A stretch of DNA of 64,000 nt from JACQFK01 sp041482015 (GTDB lineage: Bacteria > Planctomycetota > MHYJ01 > JACPRB01): the NCBI GenBank assembly GCA_041482015.1, contig JBGPCZ010000004.1, forward strand, positions 1 through 64,000, read 5' to 3'. Position 1 is the first letter of the stretch. Every line of letters begins with the position of its first letter. Positions 15,913 to 25,010 of this stretch are shown in pieces. Below the pieces are notes generated by a model that was not told the origin of the DNA, searched no databases, and was given only the letters and a program-made list of their open reading frames with translations. The translations under genes were made by a program, and so were the position numbers.

Positions 15913-17976
15913 ATGTCGATAGTGGGTTTGGCCTTCGCCCTTTGGACGCAAGCCGAGGACTTCGATCGTCTCGTGGTGCAGCTGGGTAGTGACTCGATCG
16001 AGACGCGGGACGAGGCCGAGACCCGGCTTATCGAACATGGGGCCAAGGCTCAGAAGGTCGTGGAGTCGCTGCTCCGTTCTCCCGACCCCGAGCGGCGGCT
16101 TCGTGCAGCGCGCATCCTCAAGTATTACGACTGGGGATTGACTCCTCAAACGAGGAGCGAAATCGACTCGCTCCTGGAGCGATGCCGGATCTCTCCCCTC
16201 GATGATAGGAGCCATGCGGACGACCAACTCCTCATCGACGTCGACCTCTGGAAGCGGTGGCAGGATCTTGGCCCGAAACCGATCCGCTACCTCCTTGAGA
16301 TGCACCGGGCAACGCCCCAGGGTCTCCGCCGCGGCCAGGTCCTGTACCTCGCATCCTTGGCCGGGGACCGATCGGCGCTGGACGCTGCGCTGACGGGGCT
16401 GGAGTCCCCTCACCCGGCGGTACGAGAGTACGCCGCGCGGGCCTGCCGCCGGATCGGCGATGCTGAGGCCGTCCCAAGACTGGCCTCACTTCTTTCGGAA
16501 CCCCCTGTCCTTGATCCCGATCCACGACAGCGCCGAACCTACTGTGTCGCTGAGAAGGCCGCGTGGGCGATCCAGGGGATCGTAGGCTTTCCGATCGACC
16601 CAGAACAATGGGTCGAGAGAATCTATCCGTACCACACCGCTCATCACGGAATCTTCCCCCGCCTCGAACGGTTTCGGGCTTGGTGGGAGCGCAATCAGGA
16701 TCGACATTCGGTCGACGAGTGGCGCCAGGGCGCGCGTGAGGACGCGCGTGCTCTCACGGAAGACTCACGGCCCCCGAAAGACCGGCTGAGTGGCTGCATG
16801 CTGCTCATGGCCCTCGGGGGCGACGACGACCGTCTCTGTCGCATCGTTCTTGAGCTCTGTGGAAGGGTGCCCAAGGACAGCGAGGACTTCCACCTGAGAT
16901 GGAGAGCGATCGGCTTTTTCAAGTCTCGACCTGACCCGGAGGACGGCTACCGGGGCCGCCCCTGGGAGAAGATCGAGGAGACCCTCCTGGAGACGCTCGC
17001 CGACGGCAGGCGATCCTCTCAGTGGCCCGCAGCGCTGGGGATAGCGTGGCACCTTTCCGGGGGGATGTTCACGGATCCCGTCTTCTATCCCAGCTTCTTC
17101 GGAAAGGATTTTCCTTTCGACCGACTCCGACCGACCTTGGAGTTGCGCCTGGGCGCGAAGGAGCCTGTGACGCGCTACCTGGCAGCCCTCACGCTGGGAT
17201 TCAAGGGCAACCCGCGCGCCGAGGGCCCGCTGATCGAGTTCCTCGTCACAGCCTTCCAAGAAGGCGCACGAGAGCGGCTCCCATGGCTCCAGGAGGCGGC
17301 GACATGGACGGAGGCGTGGAATTGTGGCGAGCCGCTCTTCGAGCGCTGGGCTTTGGCGGCGCTCATGAGGGTCGGGTCTGACAAGTCGAGACCGATCTTG
17401 CAGAAATGGGCCAAGGGGGATCGTTCCCCCCTGGTCGCTTGCCGCGCGCTGGCCAAGCTGGGCGAAAGTTCCGTGGTCCCGCTGATTCGTCCCTATCTCG
17501 ATGCGCCTGAGGAGAAGGTTCCCGAGGGGGATTTCTCGGCGTGGTGCCGCGCCTATCGATGCGAGGAGGATCGCGGGATCGCCTTCATCTGCCTCTATCA
17601 CCTTCGTCACGATGAAGCGCTGGCCTGGTTGCGTAAGAAATACTCCACGGGAGTAGAACCAAAGTTCCTCAACAGTGATGCCGTAATCGAACTTATCCAG
17701 GGCAACGACTCGCTGGCCGTGGAGATCTGGCTGACCTCGCGAGACAGGTATGCCGATCGCGTGTGGGAGAAGCTTCCGACCCTGTCGCCCGAAGTCCTGG
17801 TCCCGGCGCTTGTCGACCACGCCTCTCGCGGTTCAGCCGAAGCCCACCGGGTGCTTGCTCGCCTGGCCCCGGGAGAGGGCTTGGAATCCAAGAAGGCCGA
17901 AGAATTGCGCTCCTGGTGGGAAAGAGTGAAGACGACTTTTTCGATCGACCCCGCTGCGTTTCGCGCGGCTCGGTGA
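15913..17976 (+). CDS. HEAT-repeat protein of unknown function
   Basis: A 687-residue protein with a short hydrophobic start (MSIVGLAFALWTQ) that may be a weak signal peptide. It then has repeated helical pairs typical of HEAT/PBS-lyase-like repeats, for example LGSDSIETRDEAETRLIEHG near 27 and SPHPAVREYAARACRRIGDA near 168. No catalytic motif was recognised. Planctomycetes encode many such proteins, presumably as protein-interaction scaffolds. Its base composition looks slightly less GC-rich than its neighbours. It is convergent with a small cytochrome gene across a strong hairpin. No function can be assigned. Confidence 0.7.
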   Translation: MSIVGLAFALWTQAEDFDRLVVQLGSDSIETRDEAETRLIEHGAKAQKVVESLLRSPDPERRLRAARILKYYDWGLTPQTRSEIDSLLERCRISPLDDRSHADDQLLIDVDLWKRWQDLGPKPIRYLLEMHRATPQGLRRGQVLYLASLAGDRSALDAALTGLESPHPAVREYAARACRRIGDAEAVPRLASLLSEPPVLDPDPRQRRTYCVAEKAAWAIQGIVGFPIDPEQWVERIYPYHTAHHGIFPRLERFRAWWERNQDRHSVDEWRQGAREDARALTEDSRPPKDRLSGCMLLMALGGDDDRLCRIVLELCGRVPKDSEDFHLRWRAIGFFKSRPDPEDGYRGRPWEKIEETLLETLADGRRSSQWPAALGIAWHLSGGMFTDPVFYPSFFGKDFPFDRLRPTLELRLGAKEPVTRYLAALTLGFKGNPRAEGPLIEFLVTAFQEGARERLPWLQEAATWTEAWNCGEPLFERWALAALMRVGSDKSRPILQKWAKGDRSPLVACRALAKLGESSVVPLIRPYLDAPEEKVPEGDFSAWCRAYRCEEDRGIAFICLYHLRHDEALAWLRKKYSTGVEPKFLNSDAVIELIQGNDSLAVEIWLTSRDRYADRVWEKLPTLSPEVLVPALVDHASRGSAEAHRVLARLAPGEGLESKKAEELRSWWERVKTTFSIDPAAFRAAR

Positions 17977-17984
17977 AAGCGAAA

Positions 17985-18021
17985 GATCGGGAGGAGCGGC
18001 CCGCGCCGCCCCTCCCCGATC
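17985..18021. terminator. Hairpin between convergent genes, likely bidirectional terminator
   Basis: GATCGGGAGGAGCGG at 17985-17999 faces CCGCCCCTCCCCGATC ending at 18021, a long GC-rich stem with minor mismatches around a short loop. It lies between the stops of the HEAT-repeat gene and the small cytochrome gene. There is no clear T-run on either side. Confidence 0.6.
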
Positions 18022-18028
18022 GATGAGG

Positions 18029-18391
18029 CTATTTCGCCGGCCGGTGGACGCTGTGGCAGGCCTTGCAGTCGCTCGCCGTCTTGAGCTTGTCGGCCGCGCC
18101 CGCCTTCTTTTCGGCGACTTCCTTGGACGCCGCGAGCAGGGCCTCGGTCTTGTCCTTCCAGCTCTTCTCGTCGCCCTGGGGCGCCTTGAACGTCACGAGC
18201 GCCTCGTAGAAGCTCACGAGCTTCTTGGCGTCGTCGTCGGTCCCCTTGCCGCCCTTGATCTTTTCGAGCAGGGAGTCCTTGCCCTTGTGGGCCACCATGA
18301 CTTCCTTGATCGACTTGGGCGCGTCCTGCGCCGCCGCGCCCAGAAGGAACGCGACCGCCAGGGCCCCGGCAACACCTCCCGCATACCGCAT
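18029..18391 (-). CDS. Small periplasmic c-type cytochrome
   Basis: A 120-residue exported protein with an N-terminal signal segment and one heme-binding motif, CKACH, about ten residues from the C-terminus. A helical body with the heme site near the end is the layout of class II (cytochrome c') proteins. I chose ATG 18391 because GGAGGAGGTGCC lies directly upstream; the longer frame to 18427 lacks such a site. Its likely role is electron transfer in the periplasm. A second small cytochrome lies at 19690-20196. Confidence 0.75.
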   Translation of the reverse strand: MRYAGGVAGALAVAFLLGAAAQDAPKSIKEVMVAHKGKDSLLEKIKGGKGTDDDAKKLVSFYEALVTFKAPQGDEKSWKDKTEALLAASKEVAEKKAGAADKLKTASDCKACHSVHRPAK

Positions 18392-18580
18392 GGCACCTCC
18401 TCCTAATGAATAAAAATCCCAGTCCACTCTTTTTCTTACACCCCGACCCCGCCCCTGTTGTGGAGTATTGGACTCTAACGACGGTTGCTCCCCGGGCGTT
18501 CCCCCTCCCGGCGTTTTCCAGATTGGGGGAATCGGCGAGACTATGCTCCGACCCGCGGACTGTCCAGAGATCGCAGGACC
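18392..18580. other. Intergenic stretch
   Basis: Upstream of the small cytochrome gene. It contains an AT-rich patch near 18408-18437 that may hold the cytochrome promoter. No gene, RNA or repeat is supported here. Confidence 0.4.
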
Positions 18581-19591
18581 CTACCAGCGGATCGTGAGCC
18601 CGGCATGGAAGCCGAGATCGGGGCTGTTCACGAAGTTGAGGATGTTCTCGATGATCCCCGCCTCGAAGAGGAGGCCGGGCTCGATCTCCCACTTGAAGCC
18701 GCCGGCGACCTCGTTCGAGGGCAGCGCGAAGTCCCGCAGACCGTCGACCGCCCCGCCCGTGATCAGGTACTGGGCGACCAGCGAAAATCCCGGGAGACAG
18801 TTCCACTCCAGCGCGGCCAGGCCCGACCACTGCCACGTCCGGAGCCTGATCCCGAAGAAATTGTCCCGGCCGTACCACGCCCCGATCGCGCCCGCGTAGA
18901 GTCGGAACCCCGACGACAGGTCCTTCGACACGGAGAGGGAGGCCGCCAGGTCGACCGGCGTCGCCTCCTCGAGATCCCCTCCGCCGCCCAGCTTCGCCCG
19001 GAGGGTGACCGCGTACGAGACGGCGGGCAGGAGGTCGTTTCCATACGTGACCACGTGCTGGAACGAGAGCATCGCCGACTCGACGAACGGCTGCGGGTCC
19101 TCGCGGTCGACGTGCACCGGCGGCCCCACGTCCGGCGAGTGCACGTTGAACACGTAGTCGTTGCGGGGGAACCGCGTGCGGGGGCCGAGCGCGAGCCCGA
19201 AGGTGTCGTGGAACCCGATGATGAGCGCGTCAAGACCGCCGCCCGTCCGCTCGCCGCTGACGATCTCCAATTCGACCCGGACATGGTCCGAGAGGCCCCA
19301 GCTGAACGAGACGTCCGAAGCGACCACCTCGTAGTCGATCTCCCAGTAGTTGTTGGCCGCCAGGTCCTTGCCCCACTCCGACTGGACGTGGAGCTCGAAG
19401 GTGTGCTCCGAAAACGAGGCCGGGAAGTAGGGCGATAGGTTCATGCGGAGCGAGGAGAAGGGAGAGAGCGACGTCTGGCGGAACGGCCCGTAGCCGACGT
19501 TGGGTTTCTGGAACCAGCTGCTGTCGTCGCCGGGTTCCTGGGCGGAGGCGGGGAGGGCCGCGGCGAGCAACGCGAGGAGCGCGGCCGTCAT
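18581..19591 (-). CDS. DUF3187-like outer-membrane beta-barrel protein
   Basis: A 336-residue exported protein with signal peptide MTAALLALLAAALPASAQ. The mature part is rich in alternating aromatic and hydrophobic strands and ends in aromatic W (GLTIRW), as beta-barrel outer-membrane proteins do. Segments such as SWGLSDHVRVELEI and FHDTFGLAL match my recollection of DUF3187. I chose ATG 19591 because GGGTGGAG lies just upstream; the frame upstream is open by chance. Function unknown, probably a porin-like or structural outer-membrane protein, which would imply a Gram-negative envelope. Confidence 0.65.
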   Translation of the reverse strand: MTAALLALLAAALPASAQEPGDDSSWFQKPNVGYGPFRQTSLSPFSSLRMNLSPYFPASFSEHTFELHVQSEWGKDLAANNYWEIDYEVVASDVSFSWGLSDHVRVELEIVSGERTGGGLDALIIGFHDTFGLALGPRTRFPRNDYVFNVHSPDVGPPVHVDREDPQPFVESAMLSFQHVVTYGNDLLPAVSYAVTLRAKLGGGGDLEEATPVDLAASLSVSKDLSSGFRLYAGAIGAWYGRDNFFGIRLRTWQWSGLAALEWNCLPGFSLVAQYLITGGAVDGLRDFALPSNEVAGGFKWEIEPGLLFEAGIIENILNFVNSPDLGFHAGLTIRW

Positions 19592-19689
19592 CTCCACCCT
19601 CTCTTCAAGGCTTCCATCATCAGGCCGCATCCCCGGGCGTTCAAGGCATTTGTGCGCGCAGGCGGCATCGTGTTGAATAGACGCTCCCG

Positions 19690-20196
19690 ATGAAACTGAA
19701 ATTCCTGATTCCCGCGGGCCTGCTTCTCGCGTCAGGTTGCCTCCACTCCGGCGGGCGCTCCGGGGAGATCCTCGCGCTCCAGGGAGACTTCGATCGCGGC
19801 CGCGACCTCGTCTTCGAATCGCCAATGCAATGCCGCGCATGCCACCGGTTCGGATCGGGGGACGAGAAGATGGGCCCGGACCTCGAAAAGATCGGCGCGA
19901 AGTACGACCGGCGGAAGCTGCTCGAGACCCTCCTCGACCCGTCGAGGGAGATCGAGCTGAAGTACGTGAGTTACCTCGTCGAGACGACGGGCGGCGCGAT
20001 CCACGCCGGCATCGTGGTCGAAAAGACGCCCGCGACGATCGTGCTCCGGGACGCGGAGAAGACGGTCGAGCTCGCGGCGAAGGATGTGAAGCGGATGGTC
20101 GCGCAGGAGAAATCGATCATGCCCGACTCCCTCCTGCGGGAGTTCACGGCGCAGGACGTGGCCGACCTCCTCGAGTTTCTCTCGTCCCTGAAGTGA
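19690..20196 (+). CDS. Lipoprotein c-type cytochrome, PVC heme-binding domain
   Basis: A 168-residue lipoprotein with lipobox LASGC near residue 17 and heme motif CRACH near 48. The remaining sequence (MGPDLEKIGAKYDRRKLLE, LLDPSREIE, MPDSLLREFTAQDVADLLEF) is the same PVC-type heme domain found at the end of the giant protein at 11682-15824, here as a stand-alone membrane-anchored carrier. It could be an electron acceptor for secreted dehydrogenases, which is inference. The gene ends two bases before the stop of the convergent lactonase-like gene. Confidence 0.85.
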   Translation: MKLKFLIPAGLLLASGCLHSGGRSGEILALQGDFDRGRDLVFESPMQCRACHRFGSGDEKMGPDLEKIGAKYDRRKLLETLLDPSREIELKYVSYLVETTGGAIHAGIVVEKTPATIVLRDAEKTVELAAKDVKRMVAQEKSIMPDSLLREFTAQDVADLLEFLSSLK

Positions 20197-20197
20197 A

Positions 20198-21064
20198 CTA
20201 TTTCTCCTGCCAGCGCTGCCACTCGAGGCCGGGACGGTCGACGCGGAACTGGACCAGCCGGCGCTTGTCGACCTCGGTGACGTAGACGGTCCGACCGTCC
20301 GGGCCGCCGAAGCAGACGTTGGTCGGATGCTTGCCCAGGACGTCGACCTCGCGGAGGACCTTCCCTTCCGGCGAGACGACGGCAACCGTTCCCTTCCCGT
20401 GGCGCGTGACGTAGAGATTGCCGTCCACGTCGCACCGCATTCCGTCGAAGCCGTGGTCGGGGAATTCCGCGAGGAGCCGCTTCCCCGTCACGCCTTCGGG
20501 CACGATCGCGAAGGCCCAGATCTTCCGCTGGACGCTCTCGTTCACGTAGAGCGTCTTCCCGTCGGGGCTCACCTCGATGCCGTTCGTCGTCCCCATCTCG
20601 CCGGCCAGGAGCGTCGTCTTCCCGTCGGTCCCGATCCGCCAAAGCTGGCCGGTCCCGTTCTTCCAACTCGGATCGCTCGCGTAGAGCGTCCCGTCGGGCG
20701 CGATCGCGAGGTCGTTGGGCTGGTTCATCTTGGGCTCGTGCGCAAAGACCGTGATCTCGCGGGTCTTCGGGTCGATCCGGAGCACCTGGTGCTCCACGTA
20801 GTCCGCCACGTACATCAGGCCCTTCCGGTCGAAGCGGATGCCGTTCCCCGTGCTCTTCCCGGGAAGCGTGACCCAGACTTCGCCCTTTCCGTCCGGGGTG
20901 ACGCGGCCGATCGTCTGCTGCTTTCCGAAGTTGACGGCGAAGATGTTCCCGTCGCGGTCGCAAGCGGGACCCTCGATGCCCTCGGTGAACAGGCCTTCGG
21001 CGGTCAGCGACGTCGCGTTCTCCTGCGCGGCCCAGAGGACCCATGCGGCCAGGATGTGTTTCAT
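20198..21064 (-). CDS. SMP-30/gluconolactonase-like six-bladed propeller protein
   Basis: A 288-residue protein with a short signal-like start (MKHILAAWVLWAAQ) and repeated propeller blades, each with a DxDGN or SPDGK turn (CDRDGNIFAV, DRKGLMYVAD, APDGTLYASD, SPDGKTLYVNE, DVDGNLYVTR). This matches SMP-30/gluconolactonase/LRE proteins, calcium-dependent lactonases that open sugar lactones, here probably outside the cytoplasm. It is divergent from nothing nearby and follows the regulator gene on the same strand after 59 bases. Other propeller hydrolases are possible. Confidence 0.8.
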   Translation of the reverse strand: MKHILAAWVLWAAQENATSLTAEGLFTEGIEGPACDRDGNIFAVNFGKQQTIGRVTPDGKGEVWVTLPGKSTGNGIRFDRKGLMYVADYVEHQVLRIDPKTREITVFAHEPKMNQPNDLAIAPDGTLYASDPSWKNGTGQLWRIGTDGKTTLLAGEMGTTNGIEVSPDGKTLYVNESVQRKIWAFAIVPEGVTGKRLLAEFPDHGFDGMRCDVDGNLYVTRHGKGTVAVVSPEGKVLREVDVLGKHPTNVCFGGPDGRTVYVTEVDKRRLVQFRVDRPGLEWQRWQEK

Positions 21065-21123
21065 CGCGCTACCTCCCGTCGGGCGAGCATAGCCGACACG
21101 ACCTTCCGCAGCAAGCGACCGCG

Positions 21124-22254
21124 TCAGCGCGACTCACGCCGGAACGCCGCGGGGGTCCGCCCGGTCGCCTTCCGGAAGAGCGAACTCAGGTAGGCCGGCT
21201 GGTGGAAGCCCAGCTGGTCGCTGATCCGGCGGACCGCGAGGTCCGTCGTCGCGAGCAGCGCCTTCGCGCGGTCGATCCGGAGCCGCTGGATCTCCGCCTT
21301 TGGCGTGCGCCCGAGATGTTTCACGAAGCGGTGCTCGAGGGCCCGGCGCGACAGCGGGACTTCGCGGAGGACCGAGCCCACGTCGATGCCCTCCAGCGCG
21401 TGGCGCCGGATGAAGTGGAGCGCCTTCGCGACGTACGGGTCGGCGATCGCGAGGATGTCCGTCGACTGCCGGGTCGAGACGCCGAGCGGCGCGACGAGCG
21501 TCGGCCCCGCGGGCGCCCGGCCGCCCCGCATCAACCGGTCCAAGAGGGCCGCCGCCTCGTAGCCCGCGCGCTCGGGGTTGAACGCCACGCTCGAGAGCGG
21601 CGGGTCGGAGAGCTCGCAGAGCTCCCGGTCGTCGTCCGCGCCGACGACCGCCACCTCCTCCGGCACCGCGAGCCCGCCCCGCCGGCACGCGTCGAGCGCG
21701 CGCAGGCCGTGGATGTCGTTCGTCGCGACGAGTCCGAGAGGCTTGGGCAGCGACGCGATCCAGCGCCGGAGCCGCTCCTGCTGCGCCTCCCACCGGCCGC
21801 CCGAGGGATGGATCGCGAGCGTCACCTTCGCGGCCCGCGCGACCTCCTCCACGCCCGAGAGCCGCTCCTCCGACCAGTGCTCCCCCCGCACCCCGTGGAA
21901 GGCGAGGTGGCGGAGCCCGCGGTCCAGCAGGTGCTGCGCCGCGATCCGCCCCACTGCGCGGTTGTCGTTCAGGATCATCGGGGTCCGCGCGCGCCGCTCC
22001 ACGCGGTCGAACAGTCCCACCATCGGCAGGCCCGTCCGCGCCAGTCGCGGGTCGTCGCTCCGGGTGATGATCCCGTCCCCCTTCCAGCGGCCGATCCAGT
22101 CCGGGAGCGCCGCCCCGAGCTCGCGCTGCTCCAGGAAGATCGACCACGGCCCGCGCTCCTTCAGGTAGCGCGCGATCCCGCGTAGGACGCCGCGGCCGTA
22201 CGCGATCGACGATTCGACGATCAGCGCCACGTGGGGACGGCTCCGGCGGGCCAT
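21124..22254 (-). CDS. XylR/AraC-type transcriptional regulator with LacI-like sugar-binding domain
   Basis: A 376-residue regulator. Residues about 8-270 form a LacI-type periplasmic-binding-protein fold (VALIVESSIAYGRGVLRGI at the start, VPEEVAVVGADDDRE near 195), and about 275-376 hold an AraC helix-turn-helix pair ending FHQPAYLSSLFRKATGRTP. This arrangement is that of XylR-like activators that sense a sugar and switch on the adjacent catabolic operon. It is divergent from the uxaE-to-lactonase operon. The ATG is immediately preceded by a GTTAA/TTAAC inverted repeat and has no clear Shine-Dalgarno sequence. Confidence 0.85.
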   Translation of the reverse strand: MARRSRPHVALIVESSIAYGRGVLRGIARYLKERGPWSIFLEQRELGAALPDWIGRWKGDGIITRSDDPRLARTGLPMVGLFDRVERRARTPMILNDNRAVGRIAAQHLLDRGLRHLAFHGVRGEHWSEERLSGVEEVARAAKVTLAIHPSGGRWEAQQERLRRWIASLPKPLGLVATNDIHGLRALDACRRGGLAVPEEVAVVGADDDRELCELSDPPLSSVAFNPERAGYEAAALLDRLMRGGRAPAGPTLVAPLGVSTRQSTDILAIADPYVAKALHFIRRHALEGIDVGSVLREVPLSRRALEHRFVKHLGRTPKAEIQRLRIDRAKALLATTDLAVRRISDQLGFHQPAYLSSLFRKATGRTPAAFRRESR

Positions 22255-22395
22255 GTTAAAAAGTTAACCCTTTGACCTCCCTCGCGTCAAGGACTAGGGG
22301 GGAGAATGTAAAATAACGATATTCTTTTGCGCGTTCGGGGATTCCCCGGCACGGCCCGCCCGGCTATCGTGAGGGGGTTGCACGAAAGGATCTCC
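22255..22395. promoter_or_regulatory. Divergent regulatory region of the sugar operon
   Basis: An AT-rich island in a GC-rich region. GTTAAaaagTTAAC at 22255-22268 abuts the regulator start codon and could be an autoregulatory site. At 22303-22325, AGAAT and ATTCT flank a run containing TAAAATAACGATAT, the most promoter-like stretch before uxaE. GAAAGGATCTCC precedes the uxaE ATG. Promoter positions are inferred by eye. Confidence 0.45.
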
Positions 22396-24006
22396 ATGGA
22401 CCTCTTCCGGACCTCCTGCCGCGGGGGCGAGGCCGCCGCCCTCCCCTCGAAGACGCAGATCGCGCTCGCCCGAGCCCTCCGCGAGCTCGCGCACTGGGAC
22501 CGAGCGTACCCCGCCTCCGCGATCTCCCACCAGGGCGCGTGGATCGTCGCGGGACGGACCGGCCGCGACCGGGGCCTCGCCGTGGGCTTCCCCGCCGGGA
22601 AGCGCCCGCGCTGGGCGGCCGCGCTCCGCGGATTCGAGCGCGCCGAGGGCGACGTCACGATCCTCCTCTGCGACGGAAGCCACGAGACGCTCGTCGCGCT
22701 CCGCCAGGCGCTCCCGTTCCTCCAGCCCCGCCCGACCGGGACCGGCCCATCCTTTGGATTCGGCGACCGCACCGGCCTCGCCACGCCGGGCCATCTCCTC
22801 GCGCTCGAGGGAAGCGGCTTCTTCCCCAACCTCGCCCAGCAGTCGATCCGCGAGATGGGCCGGACCCAGCGGACGCCCCAGGACGTGCTCGACGCGGCCG
22901 TCTTCGGCGCGCTCCAGTCGGGACGCCTCGACGGCTTCGGCGCCGACGCCGACCATTTGAAGACGCTCGACGACGTCGACCGCTGCGCCGAGGCGGGCTT
23001 CGTCATGTTCACGCTCGACGCCATCGAGAAGGTCCAGGACCAGGCCCCCAAGATGAGCGACGCCGTGCTCGAGACCGAGTACCGCAAGGTGATCGACGAG
23101 GTCCCGGGCGCGAAGTCGTGGGAGAAGAAGTACCTCGGGAAATCCTTCACCTTCGAGAAGGTGGTGAAGGTCACCTTCGAAGGCCGCGCGTGGCGCGAGG
23201 GCGTCGTCAAATACGGCCGCGGCATCCCCTACTGGCTCGAGATGGAGAAGCGCGCGCGCCAGAAGACGAAGGGCCGCGCCCTCGAGATCGAGATCGCCGT
23301 CGACGAGACCGGCGCCGTCACCACGGCCGCCGAGCATCTCTTCATCGTCCGCGAGCTCCAGGAGCGCGGCATGACGTTCCAGGGCCTCGCGCCCCGGTTC
23401 GTCGGCGAGTTCGAGAAGGGGGTCGACTACAAGGGCGAGCGGAAAGTCCTCGAGGACTCGGTCGTCGAGCACGCCGTCCTCGCCCGCGCCCACGGCGGCT
23501 ACAAGATCTCGGTCCACTCCGGGAGCGACAAGTTCTCCGTCTACCCGATGATCGCGAAAGCGACCGCCGGAAAGTTCCATTTGAAGACCGCCGGCACGAG
23601 CTGGATGGAGGCGGTGCGCGTCATCGTTCGCAAGGAGCCCGGCCTCTTCCGCGACATGTGCGACCACGTTCGCGGCCAGTACGAGAAGGACCGCGCGAGC
23701 TACCACATCTCGGGCGATCCCGGGACAGTCCCGCCGCCGCGGACGCTGAAGGACTCCGACCTCGAGCGGATCTACGTCGTCGAGGACGACGGCCGGCAGA
23801 TCATGCACGTGACGTACGGCTCGGCGTTCACGGCGAAGGACGCCTCGGGCCGCTGGCTCTTCCGCGACCGGATCTTCGACCTGCTCGCGCGCGAGGAGGA
23901 CCTTTACACGGAGTGCCTCGCGAAGCACCTGGGCCGGCACGTCAAGGGGCTGAAGGCGGGCCTCGCGAAGAAGAAGCGCCGCGCGACGGCCGGGGCGCGC
24001 CGATGA
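22396..24006 (+). CDS. uxaE: Tagaturonate epimerase family protein
   Basis: A 536-residue cytosolic enzyme resembling UxaE, which interconverts D-tagaturonate and D-fructuronate in galacturonate catabolism. Recognisable stretches are GFGDRTGLATPGHLLALEG near 120, FGADADHLKTLDDVDRCAEA near 190 and LAPRFVGEFEKGVDYKGE near 330. I chose ATG 22396 (MDLFRTSC) with GAAAGGATCTCC ahead of it. It opens the six-gene operon and overlaps the next gene by ATGA. The other genes look like L-fucose-type catabolism, so the natural ketouronate or a related deoxy-keto acid is not certain. Confidence 0.7.
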   Translation: MDLFRTSCRGGEAAALPSKTQIALARALRELAHWDRAYPASAISHQGAWIVAGRTGRDRGLAVGFPAGKRPRWAAALRGFERAEGDVTILLCDGSHETLVALRQALPFLQPRPTGTGPSFGFGDRTGLATPGHLLALEGSGFFPNLAQQSIREMGRTQRTPQDVLDAAVFGALQSGRLDGFGADADHLKTLDDVDRCAEAGFVMFTLDAIEKVQDQAPKMSDAVLETEYRKVIDEVPGAKSWEKKYLGKSFTFEKVVKVTFEGRAWREGVVKYGRGIPYWLEMEKRARQKTKGRALEIEIAVDETGAVTTAAEHLFIVRELQERGMTFQGLAPRFVGEFEKGVDYKGERKVLEDSVVEHAVLARAHGGYKISVHSGSDKFSVYPMIAKATAGKFHLKTAGTSWMEAVRVIVRKEPGLFRDMCDHVRGQYEKDRASYHISGDPGTVPPPRTLKDSDLERIYVVEDDGRQIMHVTYGSAFTAKDASGRWLFRDRIFDLLAREEDLYTECLAKHLGRHVKGLKAGLAKKKRRATAGARR

Positions 24007-25010
24007 AAGCGATCCGGCTCGAGAAGCCCGGCCACTACGCCCGGGTCGAGATCGAGGAGCCGAAGAAGCCCGCGGCGGGCGAGGCGCTCGTCCGCGTCCT
24101 GACTGTCGGGATCTGCGGCACCGACGTCTCCGGGTTCCTCGGAAAGATGCCCTTCTACACCTACCCGCGCATCCCGGGCCACGAGCTCGGGGTGGAAGTG
24201 CTCGAGGTCGGGCCGGGCGTGACGAACGCGAAACCCGGCGAGCGCTGCGCGGTCGAGCCCTATTTGAACTGCGAGACCTGCCGTGCCTGCCGCGCAGGCC
24301 GCGGGAATTGCTGTGAGACTCTGAAAGTGTTGGGCGTCATGACCGACGGGGGGCTCCGCCCGCGCTTCGTCCTCCCGGCGCGTAAACTCCACCCGGCGGG
24401 GACGCTTCCCCCCGACACGCTCCCGCTCGTCGAAACGCTCGGGATCGGGTACCACGCCGTGGAGCGCGGCGCTCCCCAGAGGGGCGAGGAAATCCTGGTC
24501 GTCGGCGCCGGCCCGATCGGCCTCGCCGCCATGCAGTTCGCCAAGATCCGCGGCGCGCGGCTGACCGTCCTCGACGTCAACCCGCGCCGCCTCGAGTTCG
24601 CGAGGCAGGAGATGGCCGTCGACCAGACGGTCGTCGCCGACGGCACCGAGAAGCAGAAGCTCGACGGCGCGTTCCCGCTCGTGATCGACGCGACGGGCCA
24701 CGCCGGTTCGATGAGCCAGGCGATCCACTTCGTCGCGCCGACCGGCCGCCTCGTCTTCGTCGGGATCACCAGCGACAACGTCAGCTTCCCCGACCCGCTC
24801 TTCCACCGGCGCGAGATCACCATCTTCGCCTCGCGGAATTCGCTCCCGCCCGACTTCGACGCGATCATCCGGCTGATCCAGGAGGGAAAGGTCAACATCA
24901 AGCCCTGGATCACGCACCGCACGACTTTCGAGCAGTACATCGCGGACTTCCCGGAGGCGACCAAGCCCGAAAGCGGCATGATCAAGCTGATGGTGGAGGT
25001 CGCCCAGTGA
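24003..25010 (+). CDS. Zinc-dependent medium-chain alcohol/polyol dehydrogenase
   Basis: A 335-residue MDR-family dehydrogenase. The catalytic zinc site is seen as GICGTD near 38 and GHELG near 60, the structural zinc as the four cysteines of NCETCRACRAGRGNCC near 88-103, and the cofactor fold as VVGAGPIGLAAM near 165. Likely substrates are sugar acids or polyols such as idonate, galactonate or a 2-keto-3-deoxy acid. It overlaps uxaE by ATGA and the following gene by GTGA, so it is translated as part of one operon. Confidence 0.85.
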   Translation: MKAIRLEKPGHYARVEIEEPKKPAAGEALVRVLTVGICGTDVSGFLGKMPFYTYPRIPGHELGVEVLEVGPGVTNAKPGERCAVEPYLNCETCRACRAGRGNCCETLKVLGVMTDGGLRPRFVLPARKLHPAGTLPPDTLPLVETLGIGYHAVERGAPQRGEEILVVGAGPIGLAAMQFAKIRGARLTVLDVNPRRLEFARQEMAVDQTVVADGTEKQKLDGAFPLVIDATGHAGSMSQAIHFVAPTGRLVFVGITSDNVSFPDPLFHRREITIFASRNSLPPDFDAIIRLIQEGKVNIKPWITHRTTFEQYIADFPEATKPESGMIKLMVEVAQ

